From Desulfovibrio sp. G11 (lineage in GTDB: Bacteria > Desulfobacterota > Desulfovibrionia > Desulfovibrionales > Desulfovibrionaceae), in assembly GCF_900243745.1 (NCBI RefSeq), contig NZ_LT984798.1, positions 434,001-498,000 on the forward strand: a DNA stretch of 64,000 nucleotides, read 5' to 3'. Positions 43,684 through 54,016 of this stretch are shown piece after piece. The notes below the pieces were generated by a model. It was not told the DNA's origin. It worked only from the letters and a program-made list of their open reading frames with translations, and did no database searches. Numbering within the stretch: the first letter of the stretch is position 1; the number at the start of each line of letters is the position of its first letter. Made by a program: the position numbers and the translations under genes.

Positions 43684-44205
43684 GCGCGTCTCCTTGCGTA
43701 AATTTGCTGTTGTAGTATGCGCTCTTCCGGCACAAAGGTCAAAACAGCCAGCAGGGCCGCTATTGCCGCCCCGCCCAGGCGGGTCACAGCAGGCAGTGAC
43801 TGCTCGCCACCCGTTTCTGCCTCAAGCATACATGCCACGCCAATGCCGCCCTTTCGCTGGCTGCCCGGCTGTACGGGACATAGTGGCAGCCACGGAACAC
43901 GTGTAACTCAAACATGCCGCATGGGTGCAAGCAGGCATGTGCCTGTGCGGTCGTTGTCCGAAAGGTTTTACGCCGAAGGCGCCACCAGTGAGTTATGCTA
44001 TTGTGCGCCTTTAACATTTTGAGAATATATATTATCAAAGGTAAGGGGTTCCAGATCCGGCACGGCCCGCCCCCTCCTGTATCTCTTGGATATGCTGAAA
44101 AAAGAACAATTTATCCATAACAACAGCAAATTATACGAGAATAAAGTTACATCACAAAAATTCGTCCCGACACCACGGTCGAATATTTTATATGGAGAAA
44201 GTATA
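43684..44205. other. Intergenic stretch upstream of the SDR gene
   Basis: 522 bases between divergently transcribed selD and the dehydrogenase. It contains a candidate promoter at 44001-44029. Part of it, 44020-44180, is AT-rich. No supported gene. Confidence 0.45.
44001..44029 (+). promoter_or_regulatory. Candidate promoter of the SDR gene
   Basis: TTGTGC and AATATA with a 17-base spacer, about 175 bases upstream of the start. The long leader makes this tentative. Confidence 0.35.
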
Positions 44206-44919
44206 ATGAATATCAATGCACAGACCATTCTTGTCACAGGCGCCAACGGCGGCATTGGCAAGGCGCTGATCAACGCCTTTCTGGCAGCCGGAGCCAAAAA
44301 GATTTATGCCTGCGCCCGCGATACGGCATCACTGGAGCACTTGCGGAATAACGAAAAAATCCTACCTGTCCAACTCGATATCTCCAAGCCCGCCGCCATT
44401 GAAAATGTCGTTGCCGCATGCGGCGACACTACTATCCTGGTGAACAATGCGGGCATGGGCGGCAGCGGCCTGCTCGGCGCCCCCCAGGCGGCGCGGGCCG
44501 AAATGGAGGTCAACTACTTCGGTACACTGGCCATGTGCTCTGCTTTCGCGCCGGTTCTGGGCAACAATGGCGGCGGTTGCATAGTAAACATCATTTCTGT
44601 CATCGGCCTGGTAAATATGCCCTCCATCGGCACCTACTGCGCCTCAAAGGCAGCCCTGCATTCACTTACCCAGGGGCTGCGCGGTGTACTGGCCGGACAA
44701 AAAACGACTGTCATCGGCGTATACCCAGGTCCTGTCGATACACGCATGACTGACGGTCTTGAAATGCCCAAGGCCCGCCCTGAAGCTGTCGCGCTGGAAA
44801 TTCTCGAAGGCATGAAAAACGGCACCGAGGACATCTACCCTGATGCGTTTGCCAGGAGCATTCAGAAAGGCCTCGCCGCTGATCCCAAAAAAGTGGAGCG
44901 GGAACTGTCGGAATACTAG
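44206..44919 (+). CDS. Short-chain dehydrogenase/reductase
   Basis: NAD(P)-dependent SDR of 237 residues. ATG 44206 (MNINAQTILVTGANGGIG) has GGAG eight bases upstream; the longer frame from 44086 adds a Lys/Asn-rich leader with no family match. Visible are the dinucleotide motif TGANGGIG, LVNNAG, the catalytic Ser region (NIISVIGLVNM) and Tyr-x-x-x-Lys in YCASKAAL. A C-terminal PGPVDTRMTD follows. The substrate cannot be predicted. It has no operon partner. Confidence 0.85.
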   Translation: MNINAQTILVTGANGGIGKALINAFLAAGAKKIYACARDTASLEHLRNNEKILPVQLDISKPAAIENVVAACGDTTILVNNAGMGGSGLLGAPQAARAEMEVNYFGTLAMCSAFAPVLGNNGGGCIVNIISVIGLVNMPSIGTYCASKAALHSLTQGLRGVLAGQKTTVIGVYPGPVDTRMTDGLEMPKARPEAVALEILEGMKNGTEDIYPDAFARSIQKGLAADPKKVERELSEY

Positions 44920-45586
44920 AGCGATTAACGCTTCAGATGATTGCTTAACGGTCGGCAAATCCGCCTTACAAAGATTTGTCTTCAACTCCTTGTAGAGCAT
45001 GTGGCACTTGCAATAGCTCATATCCACAATTCATGAAAAAATTCTTGGGCATCGCCTGCGCAAAACGGACACGTGCGCCGGCGATGCCATTTCTTAATGC
45101 GGTATATGGTCGTTCTTCCATGCCGTGCAATAGCTGCCTACCTTTGTTCCCAATATCCTTGATGAAATTCAAGGCAGGACCATACGCGGCAAATACAAAA
45201 ACTCCACGCCACTGTTTTTAATATCCGACAACTGTAGTGCAGGTAGAGTAATCTTCCTTGAAATCGTCTCCGGCTTATGCCCGAAAAGGTATAAGCTGGC
45301 GGACTGCACCATTTTGCGGGTAGTTTCCAGATCCAGCCTGACCTTGCTGGGGCATTGCGCTACGCGAAAGGAGACCATCAGGCGGCGAGAAGAGGCTCCG
45401 GAGCATACGCTGCGCACCCATCGCACAGCAGCCATCTGAAAACGCTGAAAATATCCAGAAGGAGTACAAGGAGGCCCTGGAGGAGGTGCAACCCTGGCAG
45501 GCCCCATTGCCGCCACCACACAGGCGAACCAGATGAAGATCATGGGAGCATTTCAAGTGGTGGTTGCTGTAGTAGGTTTTTACTTA
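44920..45586. other. Gene-poor stretch with a possible gene remnant at IS30 copy 2
   Basis: About 670 bases without a supported gene. From roughly 45446 a plus-strand frame after a stop reads KYPEGVQGGPGGGATLAGPI, then AATTQANQMKIMGAFQVVVA, and VVGFYL before running into the IS30 end. It looks like the end of a small helical membrane or phage-like protein, but it has no start. It may be the remnant of a gene truncated by the IS. Confidence 0.4.
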
Positions 45587-46668
45587 CGCGGTTTCAAGTT
45601 CAAAGTGCAACACCCAGTCCTTGGGTATTGGCGTCTTCTAAAAAAACTTCATAGGGTGTCTTAAACCCAAGGCATTTTCTAGGCCGCCAGTTCAAGCGGC
45701 ACATTGCCGCTATGATCTCATCTTGCGTGACCGATGCCAAGCTTACCCCCTTGGGGAAGTATTGGCGTAGAAGGCCATTGGAGTTCTCGTTCAAGCCACG
45801 CTCCCACGAATGGTAGGGGTGCGCAAAAAATCCCTGAGCCTCGAGTGTAGCTGACACATCGGCATGGTAGCTGAACTCCTTGCCGTTATCATAGGTAATA
45901 GTCTGAACAAAGTCCTTAATGGGTGTCAAGAGTCCTTCAATGACCCGCCTTACTTCGCTGGCGCTTTTGTTGGGAGCCTTGCCAAACAGGAAAAGACGAC
46001 TTTTACGCTCTGCAAGTGTCACCAAAACGGGGCCTCCTTTACTGCCTTCAACGGTATCAGCCTCCCAATCACCAAGGCGTGAGCGCTCGGCAACAATGGA
46101 CGGGCGTATGTCTATGCTGATACGCCCCTTGATTTGACCTCGTCTGTCGGGTTTGCCATATCGTCGTTTGCGTTTGCGCTGGCAGCGCAAATGGCTGTGC
46201 AGCGTTCCTCCTCGTTTTTTGTCCGCCAGAATGTACTGGTAAATCCATTCATGACTGAGGGCAAAACCTTTGCGTTTGAGAACTCCAGAGATTTGCTCCG
46301 GACTGAAGTCCTGGTGCAGACACTGTTCAACATACGTCCATACCTCAAGGCCAATGCGCTTCTTCCCTTTACTGGTCTGCCTTTTCTGACTGCGCTTGTG
46401 TGCCTGCCTGTAGCGGTAGCCACGCGCCCCGGTATTTCGCGCAAGTTCGCGGCTTACAGTTGAGACGCTACGGCCTATCGCTTTGGCTATGGCCCTCAGT
46501 GACGTTCCACTTTTCACTGCCTGGCAGATGTAGTACCGTTCTTCCCTGGCAAGGTGTGCATAGCCCATACGCCCCTCAATCTTTGGTTGGATGGAGAGGC
46601 TAAAGGGCTATACCACCTTGCCTTTTCATTCAACCTTGAGGGTGTTGCACTTGCAAGTTGAATCCGCC
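45587..46668 (-). mobile_element. IS30-family insertion sequence, copy 2, 1082 bp
   Basis: Same length and terminal repeats as copy 1, with a 3-bp duplication TTA (45584-45586 and 46669-46671). The right end lies one base from the poly-A/T tract of the rplQ terminator. Same orientation as copy 1, 18.3 kb away. Confidence 0.9.
45600..46568 (-). CDS. IS30-family transposase, copy 2
   Basis: Intact 322-residue transposase, nearly identical to copy 1, with the same GDWEADTVEG, TYDNGKEF and NENSNGLLRQYFPKG catalytic motifs. The few differences are ILADKKRGG against ILADKRRGG and RPSIVAE against RPPIVDE. Either copy could mobilise both elements. Confidence 0.92.
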   Translation of the reverse strand: MGYAHLAREERYYICQAVKSGTSLRAIAKAIGRSVSTVSRELARNTGARGYRYRQAHKRSQKRQTSKGKKRIGLEVWTYVEQCLHQDFSPEQISGVLKRKGFALSHEWIYQYILADKKRGGTLHSHLRCQRKRKRRYGKPDRRGQIKGRISIDIRPSIVAERSRLGDWEADTVEGSKGGPVLVTLAERKSRLFLFGKAPNKSASEVRRVIEGLLTPIKDFVQTITYDNGKEFSYHADVSATLEAQGFFAHPYHSWERGLNENSNGLLRQYFPKGVSLASVTQDEIIAAMCRLNWRPRKCLGFKTPYEVFLEDANTQGLGVAL

Positions 46669-46672
46669 TTAC

Positions 46673-46698
46673 AAAAAAAGGGCGCCGTAGCGCCCTTT
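46673..46698 (-). terminator. Terminator of the ribosomal protein operon after rplQ
   Basis: AAAGGGCGC pairs with GCGCCCTTT around CGTA; on the minus strand it ends in seven T. It lies 45 bases after the rplQ stop. IS30 copy 2 is inserted directly beyond the T-run. Confidence 0.88.
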
Positions 46699-46742
46699 CA
46701 TATCAATAACCTTAAACCCGTGAAGAATCTTCGCCTACCGGC

Positions 46743-47255
46743 TTAGTTTTCTTCCTTGGCAGCTTCAGCGTCAGCTTCGTCAGCCTTGGGCTTGCGGGTA
46801 CGTTTGGGTTTGGCCGGAGCTTCTTCAGCAGCGGGCTTGGCTTCCTTGACGGGAGCGGCCTTGGCGGCTTTGGGGGCTTCGGCGGCAGCGGTTTCACTGC
46901 TGCGGCTCAGTTCAATGATCGCCATGGGGGCGTTATCGCCCTTGCGGGGCATGGCCATCTTGAGAATACGGGTGTAGCCGCCGGGTACACCGGCGAAGAC
47001 AGGGCCGATCTCGTCAAAAAGACGCTTGACCAGGGCATGATCGTTAAGCACACGGTAGGCCTGACGGCGAGCGTGCAGGTCGTTGCGCTTGGCAAGGGTA
47101 ATCAGAGGCTCCACAACCCGGCGAAGCTCCTTGGCCTTGATTTCCGTGGTGCGGATTTTGCCGTGGATCAGCAGCGCCTTGGCGAGATTGTGCAACATGG
47201 CCTTACGGTGCGCAGGGGTACGCGAGAATTTCCTGCCGGAATTGCTATGCCTCAT
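46743..47255 (-). CDS. rplQ: 50S ribosomal protein L17
   Basis: L17 of 170 residues. The conserved core ([20 protein letters not shown] through GYTRILKMA) occupies the first 120 residues. The rest is a Lys/Ala/Glu/Pro-rich tail not found in short L17 proteins (about 127 residues), probably disordered. It overlaps the end of rpoA by 11 bases, the last gene of the cluster, and precedes the terminator. Confidence 0.95.
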   Translation of the reverse strand: MRHSNSGRKFSRTPAHRKAMLHNLAKALLIHGKIRTTEIKAKELRRVVEPLITLAKRNDLHARRQAYRVLNDHALVKRLFDEIGPVFAGVPGGYTRILKMAMPRKGDNAPMAIIELSRSSETAAAEAPKAAKAAPVKEAKPAAEEAPAKPKRTRKPKADEADAEAAKEEN

Positions 47256-48288
47256 TTTGCTGCTTCCTTTTCCATTCCTGATATTTTTTGTCGAAGGAGT
47301 CGACCTTCATGCCGAAGTCAAGCCCCATGCCCAAAAGCACACCCTTAATTTCGTCCAGCGATTTGCGGCCGAAATTCTTGGTCTTGAGCATCTCGGCTTC
47401 AGTACGCTGCACCAGTTCACCCACAAGGCCGATATTGGCGCTGCGCAGGCAGTTGGTGGCACGAACGGAAAGCTCAAGATCGTCAATGCTTTTGAACAGA
47501 TGTTCGTTCACTTCTCCGCTTTCGCCGCTGCCGTTGCGCATGTCGCCGGATACACGTTCATCAAAGTTGATGAATACGGATATCTGATCCTTGATGATCT
47601 TGGCGCTGTAAGCAATGGCATCTTCAGGCGTCAGCGAGCCGTCGGTCCACACTTCAAGCAGAAGACGGTCATAGTTGGTCATCTGGCCCACGCGGGCCTG
47701 TTCCACCGTATAGGCGACCTTGCGCACCGGGGAAAAGCTGGAATCCAGCTTGATGAGGCCGATTTCATCGGCCAGGCCCTCGTGCATGTCGGCGGGCACA
47801 TAGCCCTTGCCCATGCGGACCTCCAACTCCATCTCCAGCACCACGTCTTCGGTAAGAGTGGCGATGTGCAGATCAGGGTTAAGCACTTCAACGTGCTGAT
47901 TGGCCACAATGTCGGCCGCCGTCACCGGTCCCTTGCGCTCAACGCGCAGGGTCAGACGCTGGGGTTCTTCCGTATCCATGCGCAGTCGAACCTGCTTGAT
48001 GTTCAGGATGACATCAGTGATGTCTTCCAGCACGCCATGGATGGTGGTGAACTCGTGCTGTACGCCGATGATTTTCACCGACACAAAGGCCGCCCCCTGA
48101 AGGGAGGCCAGAAGGACGCGCCGCATGGCATTGCCGATGGTGGTGCCGTAGCCCCGCTCCAAAGGCTCGCAGACAAACTTGCCGTGCGTGCCGCTGGCCG
48201 TCTCTTCTTCGCGCAAAATCTGGTCGGGCTTGACAAGCTCGGACCAATTGCGCGCATTGATAAGGCGTTCGCCCTGTTTGATAAGCAT
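47245..48288 (-). CDS. rpoA: RNA polymerase alpha subunit
   Basis: Alpha subunit of 347 residues that starts polymerase assembly and contacts activators and UP elements. The N-terminal assembly domain shows [20 protein letters not shown]; the C-terminal domain shows [20 protein letters not shown] and [19 protein letters not shown]. Length is slightly above the Escherichia coli protein (329). It lies 12 bases after rpsD, in the usual alpha-operon position. Confidence 0.96.
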   Translation of the reverse strand: MLIKQGERLINARNWSELVKPDQILREEETASGTHGKFVCEPLERGYGTTIGNAMRRVLLASLQGAAFVSVKIIGVQHEFTTIHGVLEDITDVILNIKQVRLRMDTEEPQRLTLRVERKGPVTAADIVANQHVEVLNPDLHIATLTEDVVLEMELEVRMGKGYVPADMHEGLADEIGLIKLDSSFSPVRKVAYTVEQARVGQMTNYDRLLLEVWTDGSLTPEDAIAYSAKIIKDQISVFINFDERVSGDMRNGSGESGEVNEHLFKSIDDLELSVRATNCLRSANIGLVGELVQRTEAEMLKTKNFGRKSLDEIKGVLLGMGLDFGMKVDSFDKKYQEWKRKQQNEA

Positions 48289-48300
48289 GCGAACCCCCGG

Positions 48301-48927
48301 TTATTTCGAGTAAAGTTCGACGATAAGCTGCTCGTTGACGGGGAACTGGATGTCGTCACGCTGCGGCATTGCCTTGACAGTACCCTTGAAAGCGGCGCCG
48401 TCGGCTTCCAGCCAGGCGGGGCAGCCGCGGCGGGCGATAACTTCCTGAGCTTCAGCGAGCACGGGAATCTTACGATTCTTTTCAGGCACTTCGATGGTAT
48501 CGCCCAGACGCACCTGCAAGGAAGGAATGTTCACCTTGCGGCCGTTGAGGGTGAAAACACCGTGACGCACGAGCTGGCGGGCCTGATTGCGCGAGTTGGC
48601 GAAACCAAGGCGGTAAACCACGTTGTCCAGGCGGCGTTCAAGAATGACGAGCAGGTTGGTACCGGTAACGCCCTTCTGCATGTCGGCTTTAACAAAGTAG
48701 CCGTGGAACTGGCGCTCCAGAATGCCGTAAATACGGCGGGTCTTCTGCTTCTCCCTCAACTGCACCGCGTATTCGCTCACCTTTTTGCGGGCGCGGCCAT
48801 GCTGGCCGGGGGCATAGGGGCGGCGATCATAGGCGCATTTGTCGGTAAAGCAACGGTCGCCCTTCAAAAAGAGCTTGCAGCCCTCGCGACGACACATGCG
48901 GCACTTGGCTTCAGTATATTTTGCCAT
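48301..48927 (-). CDS. rpsD: 30S ribosomal protein S4
   Basis: S4 of 208 residues, an early-binding 16S rRNA protein. It carries the four-Cys zinc-type N-terminus seen in many bacteria ([18 protein letters not shown]), the S4 RNA-binding segment [20 protein letters not shown] and [20 protein letters not shown]. In enteric bacteria S4 represses this operon by binding its leader. Confidence 0.95.
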   Translation of the reverse strand: MAKYTEAKCRMCRREGCKLFLKGDRCFTDKCAYDRRPYAPGQHGRARKKVSEYAVQLREKQKTRRIYGILERQFHGYFVKADMQKGVTGTNLLVILERRLDNVVYRLGFANSRNQARQLVRHGVFTLNGRKVNIPSLQVRLGDTIEVPEKNRKIPVLAEAQEVIARRGCPAWLEADGAAFKGTVKAMPQRDDIQFPVNEQLIVELYSK

Positions 48928-48971
48928 TTATCAATACCTCTTACGTTACGGACTCTGCCGGGGCAGGCCGG

Positions 48972-49361
<390 letters not shown>

Positions 49362-49485
49362 AACTATCCCTCTGGATGGAGCTTGTCAGATTTATGCTCC
49401 GCGCGCGGCGGAAAATCCGTTCGTCCTCACGGCAGCACGAATGCTGCGTCCGCTTTACAAACTGCGACAAGCGCAGCCGCACGCC

Positions 49486-49854
49486 CTACTTCTTTTTGCC
49501 CACGGCTCCGCGACGGGGACCCTTGCGGGTACGCGCGTTGGTATGGGTGCGCTGGCCATGCACGGGCAGGCCGCGACGGTGACGAAGGCCACGGTAGCAG
49601 CCAATGTCCATAAGGCGCTTAATATTGCTGGATACTTCACGGCGAAGATCGCCTTCCACCTTGTAGTGCTGCTCGAGTTCCTTACGGATCTCGTTCACTT
49701 CGTCAGCAGAGAGATCGTCGATACTACGCTCCCAGTTGACGCCGGTGGTGTCCAGAATTTTCATGGCCGTGGTGCGGCCGATGCCATAAATATAGGTGAG
49801 CGCAATGTCCACCCTTTTGCCGCGAGGCAAATCAACACCTGCTATTCTCGCCAC
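49486..49854 (-). CDS. rpsM: 30S ribosomal protein S13
   Basis: S13 of 122 residues beginning [20 protein letters not shown] with the helix-two-turn-helix [13 protein letters not shown] and the conserved tail ([20 protein letters not shown]). It contacts the 30S head and 50S bridge. It lies 15 bases after rpmJ. Confidence 0.96.
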   Translation of the reverse strand: MARIAGVDLPRGKRVDIALTYIYGIGRTTAMKILDTTGVNWERSIDDLSADEVNEIRKELEQHYKVEGDLRREVSSNIKRLMDIGCYRGLRHRRGLPVHGQRTHTNARTRKGPRRGAVGKKK

Positions 49855-49869
49855 AATACGTCTCCTGCC

Positions 49870-49983
49870 CTAGCCCTGGCGCTGCTTGTGCCGGGGGTTT
49901 TCGCAGATAACTCGAAGCACTCCCTTGCGCCGGATAACCTTACACTTGGGGCATATTTTCTTGACGGAAGGTCTTACTTTCAT
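49870..49983 (-). CDS. rpmJ: 50S ribosomal protein L36 (zinc-binding form)
   Basis: The 37-residue L36 [20 protein letters not shown]... retains the Cys/Cys/Cys/His zinc ligands (CPKC, then ICENPRH). ATG 49983 has GGAGAAATGGA upstream; longer frames are artefacts. It is downstream of map, as in many Desulfovibrionaceae clusters, with no infA or adk between secY and rpsM. Confidence 0.93.
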
Positions 49984-50120
49984 TCCATTTCTCCAATAAG
50001 AGCCTTTGCTTTGACAGATAAAGTCTCCGGCATACCGGCACAGGCCGCACAGACGGCTGACCGACGTCCTCCAAACAAAAGGACGTGAACGGAAATCTTT
50101 ATCCGGCTTTACCTGTTCTG

Positions 50121-50915
50121 TCAACCTTCGATGGTGTGCCGGTTGAGTCCACGATCCGAGATGCTGAGGATTTGCGGCCCGGACGGCGTAATGGCAACAC
50201 TGTGTTCGAAGTGCGCGGCCCAAAGGCCGTCGCGCGTCACCGCAGTCCACTGGTCGTCAAGTATGTCGACCTCGTAGGTCCCCATGGTGACCATTGGTTC
50301 AATGGCTATCACCATGCCGTTTTGCAGGGTCAGCCCGCGCATGCCGGGCCTGAAGTTGGGCACCTCGGGCTTTTCGTGCATCTTGGCGCCCACGCCGTGC
50401 CCCACAAAACGCCGCACTACGTTAAAACCTGCGGCTTCCACATAATCCTGCACGGCGGCGCCGATGTTATACACATCATTGCCTGCCCGCGCCTGCTCAA
50501 TGCCGACATAGAGGCTTTCCTCGGTAATCCGCATGAGTTTTCTGGCTTCGTCGCTCACCTTGCCCACAGGAAAGGTGCGTGCCGCATCGCCAACAAAGCC
50601 TTCAAAGACTACGCCCATATCCACACTGACAATATCCCCTTCCTCAAGCAGCCGCCCGGAAGGAAAACCATGCACCACCTGCTCGTTGACCGAGCAGCAC
50701 AGGGCATATGGATAGCCGCAGTAGCCCAAAAAGGCCGGTTTGACCTTGTAATCGGCGCACATATCGCGCGCCAGCTCTTCAAGGCGCATAGTGGGAAGGC
50801 CGGGAGCCACCATGTCGCCCACGGCATCAAGAACGTTGGCGACCATGCGGTTAGCTTCGCGCAGGCAGCCGATTTCACGCTCATTCTTGATGTACGCGCC
50901 GTGATATTTCTTCAT
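50121..50915 (-). CDS. map: Methionine aminopeptidase, type I
   Basis: Metal-dependent peptidase of 264 residues that removes the initiator Met. Metal ligands are in [19 protein letters not shown] (two Asp), [16 protein letters not shown] (His), AIEPMVTMG (Glu) and AHFEHSV (Glu); the substrate-contacting His is in the [14 protein letters not shown] segment. It follows secY by 17 bases and precedes rpmJ, which links protein export, maturation and ribosome synthesis. Confidence 0.95.
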
Positions 50916-50932
50916 ACTCCATCACCCGTTGG

Positions 50933-52246
50933 TTACAGCCGGCCGCTTTTGCGCGCCTTGGCCATCAGGCCCTGATACTGGCTGGAAATCATATGCGATT
51001 CCACCTGATTCATAAAGTCCATAGCCACGCCCACAAGAATCAGCAAGCTCGTACCACCAAAGAAGAACGGCACGTTAAAATTGCTGATGAGCAACATGGG
51101 CAGAAGACATACGATGGAAATATAGGTGGCCCCCGAAAGGGTCAGCCGCGTCAGTACAGTATCAATATATTCCTGTGTCTTTTCGCCGGGACGTATGCCG
51201 GGGATAAAGCCGCCGTTCTTCTTGAGGTTTTCAGCCATATCCTTGGGATCAAAGATGATGGCAGTATAGAAGTAACAGAAGAAGAACATGAGGGCCACAT
51301 AAAGCACGTTGTAAGCCACGCCCTGGGGAGAGAACAGCTCGGCCGCATGCTTTACATACTCATTGCTGGAAAACTGGCCGATGGTGGCCGGAAAAAGCAG
51401 CAATGAAGAGGCGAAAATAGGCGGAATAACGCCAGCCGTATTGAGACGCAGGGGCAGATGCGAGTTCTGCCCGCCGTACATTTTACGGCCCACCTGCCGC
51501 TTGGCATAACTTATGGGTATACGCCGCTGCGACCGTTCCACAAAAACAATGGCCACAAGCACTGCAGCCATGAAGACCACGATGACCACTGCCATGAAAA
51601 TGCTCATGTCCCCAGCCTGTATAAGCGCCACGGACTGAATGATCCCACGGGGGATGCCCACAACGATACCGCAGAAAATGATCAGCGAAATGCCGTTACC
51701 GATGCCGCGTTCCGTAATCTGTTCGCCAAGCCACATAACCAGCACCGAACCGGCGGTAAACGTGGTCATGGTCACCATGCGGAACTGCCAGCCCGGGTTA
51801 AGCACCACGGGCGTACCTGCAGGGCTTGTCATGTTCTCAAGGCCTACGGCGATGCCCAGGCCCTGCACCAGAGTGATGAGCACGGTAAGGTAGCGGGTGT
51901 ACTGGGTGAGCTTGCGCCGCCCGGCCTGCCCCTCTTCCTTTGCCATGCGCTTCACGTCCGGGCTGATGACCTGGAGCAGCTGCATGATGATGCTGGCCGA
52001 AATATACGGCATGACGCCCAGGGCAAAGACGGAAACGTTGGACAGGCCACCGCCGGAGAACATGTCAAAAAGGCTGAACAGCGTCCCCTGCATGCTTTGA
52101 AAAAAAGAAGCAAGGGCGGAGGCGTCCACACCCGGAATGGGCACATGCACACCAATACGGTAGCAGCACAAAATCAGGAAGGTCCAGCCAAGTCGCTTGA
52201 ACAGCGAAGGCTGACCCGCCACAGTGTTTGCCGTTCCTACTGCCAT
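50933..52246 (-). CDS. secY: Protein translocase subunit SecY
   Basis: Channel subunit of 437 residues with ten membrane helices. The N-terminal amphipathic segment (PSLFKRLGWTFLILCCYRIG), the plug region (GGGLSNVSVFALGVMPYISA) and LSGATYISIVCLLP are diagnostic. It is separated from rplO by a 226-base gap with three hairpins, unlike the tight spacing elsewhere in the operon. Confidence 0.96.
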   Translation of the reverse strand: MAVGTANTVAGQPSLFKRLGWTFLILCCYRIGVHVPIPGVDASALASFFQSMQGTLFSLFDMFSGGGLSNVSVFALGVMPYISASIIMQLLQVISPDVKRMAKEEGQAGRRKLTQYTRYLTVLITLVQGLGIAVGLENMTSPAGTPVVLNPGWQFRMVTMTTFTAGSVLVMWLGEQITERGIGNGISLIIFCGIVVGIPRGIIQSVALIQAGDMSIFMAVVIVVFMAAVLVAIVFVERSQRRIPISYAKRQVGRKMYGGQNSHLPLRLNTAGVIPPIFASSLLLFPATIGQFSSNEYVKHAAELFSPQGVAYNVLYVALMFFFCYFYTAIIFDPKDMAENLKKNGGFIPGIRPGEKTQEYIDTVLTRLTLSGATYISIVCLLPMLLISNFNVPFFFGGTSLLILVGVAMDFMNQVESHMISSQYQGLMAKARKSGRL

Positions 52247-52265
52247 GTAAGACTCTTTGCGTTTA

Positions 52266-52461
52266 TGCGCCTCAGGCGCAGTATATGCACAGCCTCATTC
52301 CCTTCGCTCACGAAGACAATGAGGCCAATGCCAGGCATTGACAGGGCCATGCCCTGAAGGCCGCCGGAATCGAAATGGAGTATTCGTTGCAGGGCCTTCA
52401 CCTTTTCCGCCCGACAGTCCGGAAGCGGAACAAACCGGCTGGTCGTTAAACCAGCCGGTTT
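52266..52461 (-). promoter_or_regulatory. Three hairpins in the rplO-secY gap
   Basis: TGCGCC/GGCGCA (52266-52280), CCTCATT...TTCG/CGAA...AATGAGG (52293-52324) and an 11-bp stem AAACCGGCTGG/CCAGCCGGTTT (52432-52461). The last, which is the first transcribed, is followed on the minus strand by a modest T-rich stretch and could be an attenuator reducing read-through from the ribosomal genes into secY-map. Confidence 0.55.
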
Positions 52462-52472
52462 GGCGTCAACTG

Positions 52473-52934
52473 TTAAGCCGCAGGAACAGCTTCAAGCTCG
52501 CTCACTTCGCCGCCGGCGCCACGGATTTTTTCCGCAGCAGTCTGGCTGAACTTGTGAGCTTCGACCTTGAGAGCGCTTTTGACTTCACCGCGCGAAAGAA
52601 TTTTCACGGGCGCACCCATACGGGCGAGGCCGCGGGCGTAGATGTCGTCCAGCGTAATAGTATCCTTGCCTTCAAAGGCTTCCAGCAGACGGTCAAGATT
52701 GATCACGTCGTAGGTTACCTTGAAAGGGGCGTTCTTGAAGCCGTGCTTGGGCAAACGGCGCTGCAGGGGCATCTGGCCGCCTTCAAAGCCGGGGGCCACG
52801 CCGCCGCCGGCACGAGCATTCTGGCCTTTGTGGCCTTTGCCCGCCGTGCAACCCAGACCGGAGCCGGAGCCACGACCCACCCTGCGGCGGGTTTTGCGCT
52901 CTTCCGGGAAAGGATAGAGATTGTGCAGTTGCAT
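52473..52934 (-). CDS. rplO: 50S ribosomal protein L15
   Basis: L15 of 153 residues from ATG 52934 (MQLHNLYPFPEERKTRRRVG), with GRGSGSGLGCTAGKGHKGQN and the Gly-rich GGVAPGFEGGQMPLQRRLPK. Longer frames upstream are not coding. The last gene before the hairpin-rich gap. Confidence 0.95.
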   Translation of the reverse strand: MQLHNLYPFPEERKTRRRVGRGSGSGLGCTAGKGHKGQNARAGGGVAPGFEGGQMPLQRRLPKHGFKNAPFKVTYDVINLDRLLEAFEGKDTITLDDIYARGLARMGAPVKILSRGEVKSALKVEAHKFSQTAAEKIRGAGGEVSELEAVPAA

Positions 52935-52953
52935 GGTATATGTCCTCCGGCCG

Positions 52954-53130
52954 TTATTCGACAACGGCCACCATATGCGGAACTTTGGCGATGATGCCCC
53001 GGATGGCCGGGGTGTCCTTGAACGTCTTGACCATCTCGCGGCGCTTGAGGCCAAGGGAGTCCAGCAGCTTGCGCTGCGCCGGCGAAGCGCCGATGCGCGA
53101 ACGCACGAGTTTTACCTTGATTTCTGCCAT
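52954..53130 (-). CDS. rpmD: 50S ribosomal protein L30
   Basis: A 58-residue L30 starting MAEIKVKLVRSRIGASPAQR and ending KVPHMVAVVE, with the typical GLKRREMVKTFKDTPAIRGI core. It is easily missed because it is so short. It sits between rpsE and rplO with two to nineteen bases on each side. Confidence 0.93.
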   Translation of the reverse strand: MAEIKVKLVRSRIGASPAQRKLLDSLGLKRREMVKTFKDTPAIRGIIAKVPHMVAVVE

Positions 53131-53132
53131 GA

Positions 53133-53645
53133 CTACTTCCTCGGAGCTTCCAGCTTCTTGCCGCGCAAAGCCGACACGTCATCGGCGCTGCGCAGGGCGG
53201 TAAGGCCCTGCATGGTGGCGCGAAGCACGTTGTGCGGATTATTGGTGCCAATGGCCTTGGTCAGCACGTCGCGCACGCCGGCAGCTTCCATGATGGCGCG
53301 CACAGCGCCGCCGGCGATGATGCCGGTACCTTCGGAGGCAGGCTTGAGCATGACGCGTCCGGCGCCGAAGCGGCCCAGAATTTCATAAGGCAGGGTGCCG
53401 TCCACAAGAGCCACCTGAACGCGGTTCTTGCGGGCGCGCTCTGTCGCCTTACGCAGGGCTTCGGGCACTTCCTGGGCCTTGCCCAGGCCAAAGCCCACGC
53501 CGCCCTTTCCGTCACCCACCACCACAAGAGCGCTGAAGCTGAACCGGCGTCCGCCCTTGACCACCTTGGCCACGCGGTTGAGGGAAACGATCTTTTCGAT
53601 TTCGCCCAACTCGTTCTGCTGTGTTTCGGTATTTTCCTGACGCAT
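53133..53645 (-). CDS. rpsE: 30S ribosomal protein S5
   Basis: S5 of 170 residues from ATG 53645 ([20 protein letters not shown]). The double-stranded RNA-binding-like domain ([20 protein letters not shown]) and [20 protein letters not shown] are intact. Antibiotic-resistance residue changes cannot be judged here. Confidence 0.95.
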   Translation of the reverse strand: MRQENTETQQNELGEIEKIVSLNRVAKVVKGGRRFSFSALVVVGDGKGGVGFGLGKAQEVPEALRKATERARKNRVQVALVDGTLPYEILGRFGAGRVMLKPASEGTGIIAGGAVRAIMEAAGVRDVLTKAIGTNNPHNVLRATMQGLTALRSADDVSALRGKKLEAPRK

Positions 53646-53646
53646 A

Positions 53647-54006
53647 TTAGAACTCCAGGCCGCCTTCGCGGGCGCCATCGGCTACGGCTTTGACGCGACC
53701 GTGATAAAGATACCCGTTGCGATCGAATACGACCTTGTCGATATTCTTTTCCTTGGCCATGCGGGCAATTTCAATGCCCACCTTCTCAGCGCCGCCCTTG
53801 TTGCAGTGCAGCCCCGATTCGTTCTTGCCAAGCGCAAGGGTGGAGGTGGCCACCAGAGTGGCTCCGTCCAGATCATTCACGATCTGGGCGTAGACATGCA
53901 GGTTGGACCTGTAAACGACCAGACGCGGGCGCTCGGCGGTGCCGCTGACCTTTTTGCTGATGCGGATCTTGCGGCGCTGCCGCGATTCATTCTTGCTGTA
54001 CTTCAT
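53647..54006 (-). CDS. rplR: 50S ribosomal protein L18
   Basis: L18 of 119 residues, a 5S rRNA-binding protein, from ATG 54006 ([20 protein letters not shown]). [20 protein letters not shown] and [20 protein letters not shown] are characteristic. It lies one base from rpsE. Confidence 0.95.
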   Translation of the reverse strand: MKYSKNESRQRRKIRISKKVSGTAERPRLVVYRSNLHVYAQIVNDLDGATLVATSTLALGKNESGLHCNKGGAEKVGIEIARMAKEKNIDKVVFDRNGYLYHGRVKAVADGAREGGLEF

Positions 54007-54016
54007 GACGCGCCCC

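Noticed and set aside
43541-43735. Separate 64-codon gene upstream of selD
   Set aside because: It is the wrong frame across the Sec codon; SelD residues 1-24 read through TGA explain this region better.
26162-46668. An IS30-bounded composite transposon
   Set aside because: Each copy has its own 3-bp duplication (TAA and TTA), so they are independent insertions; the segment between them contains core chromosomal genes.
50085-50975. Plus-strand frame of 296 codons opposite map
   Set aside because: Typical antisense His-rich shadow.
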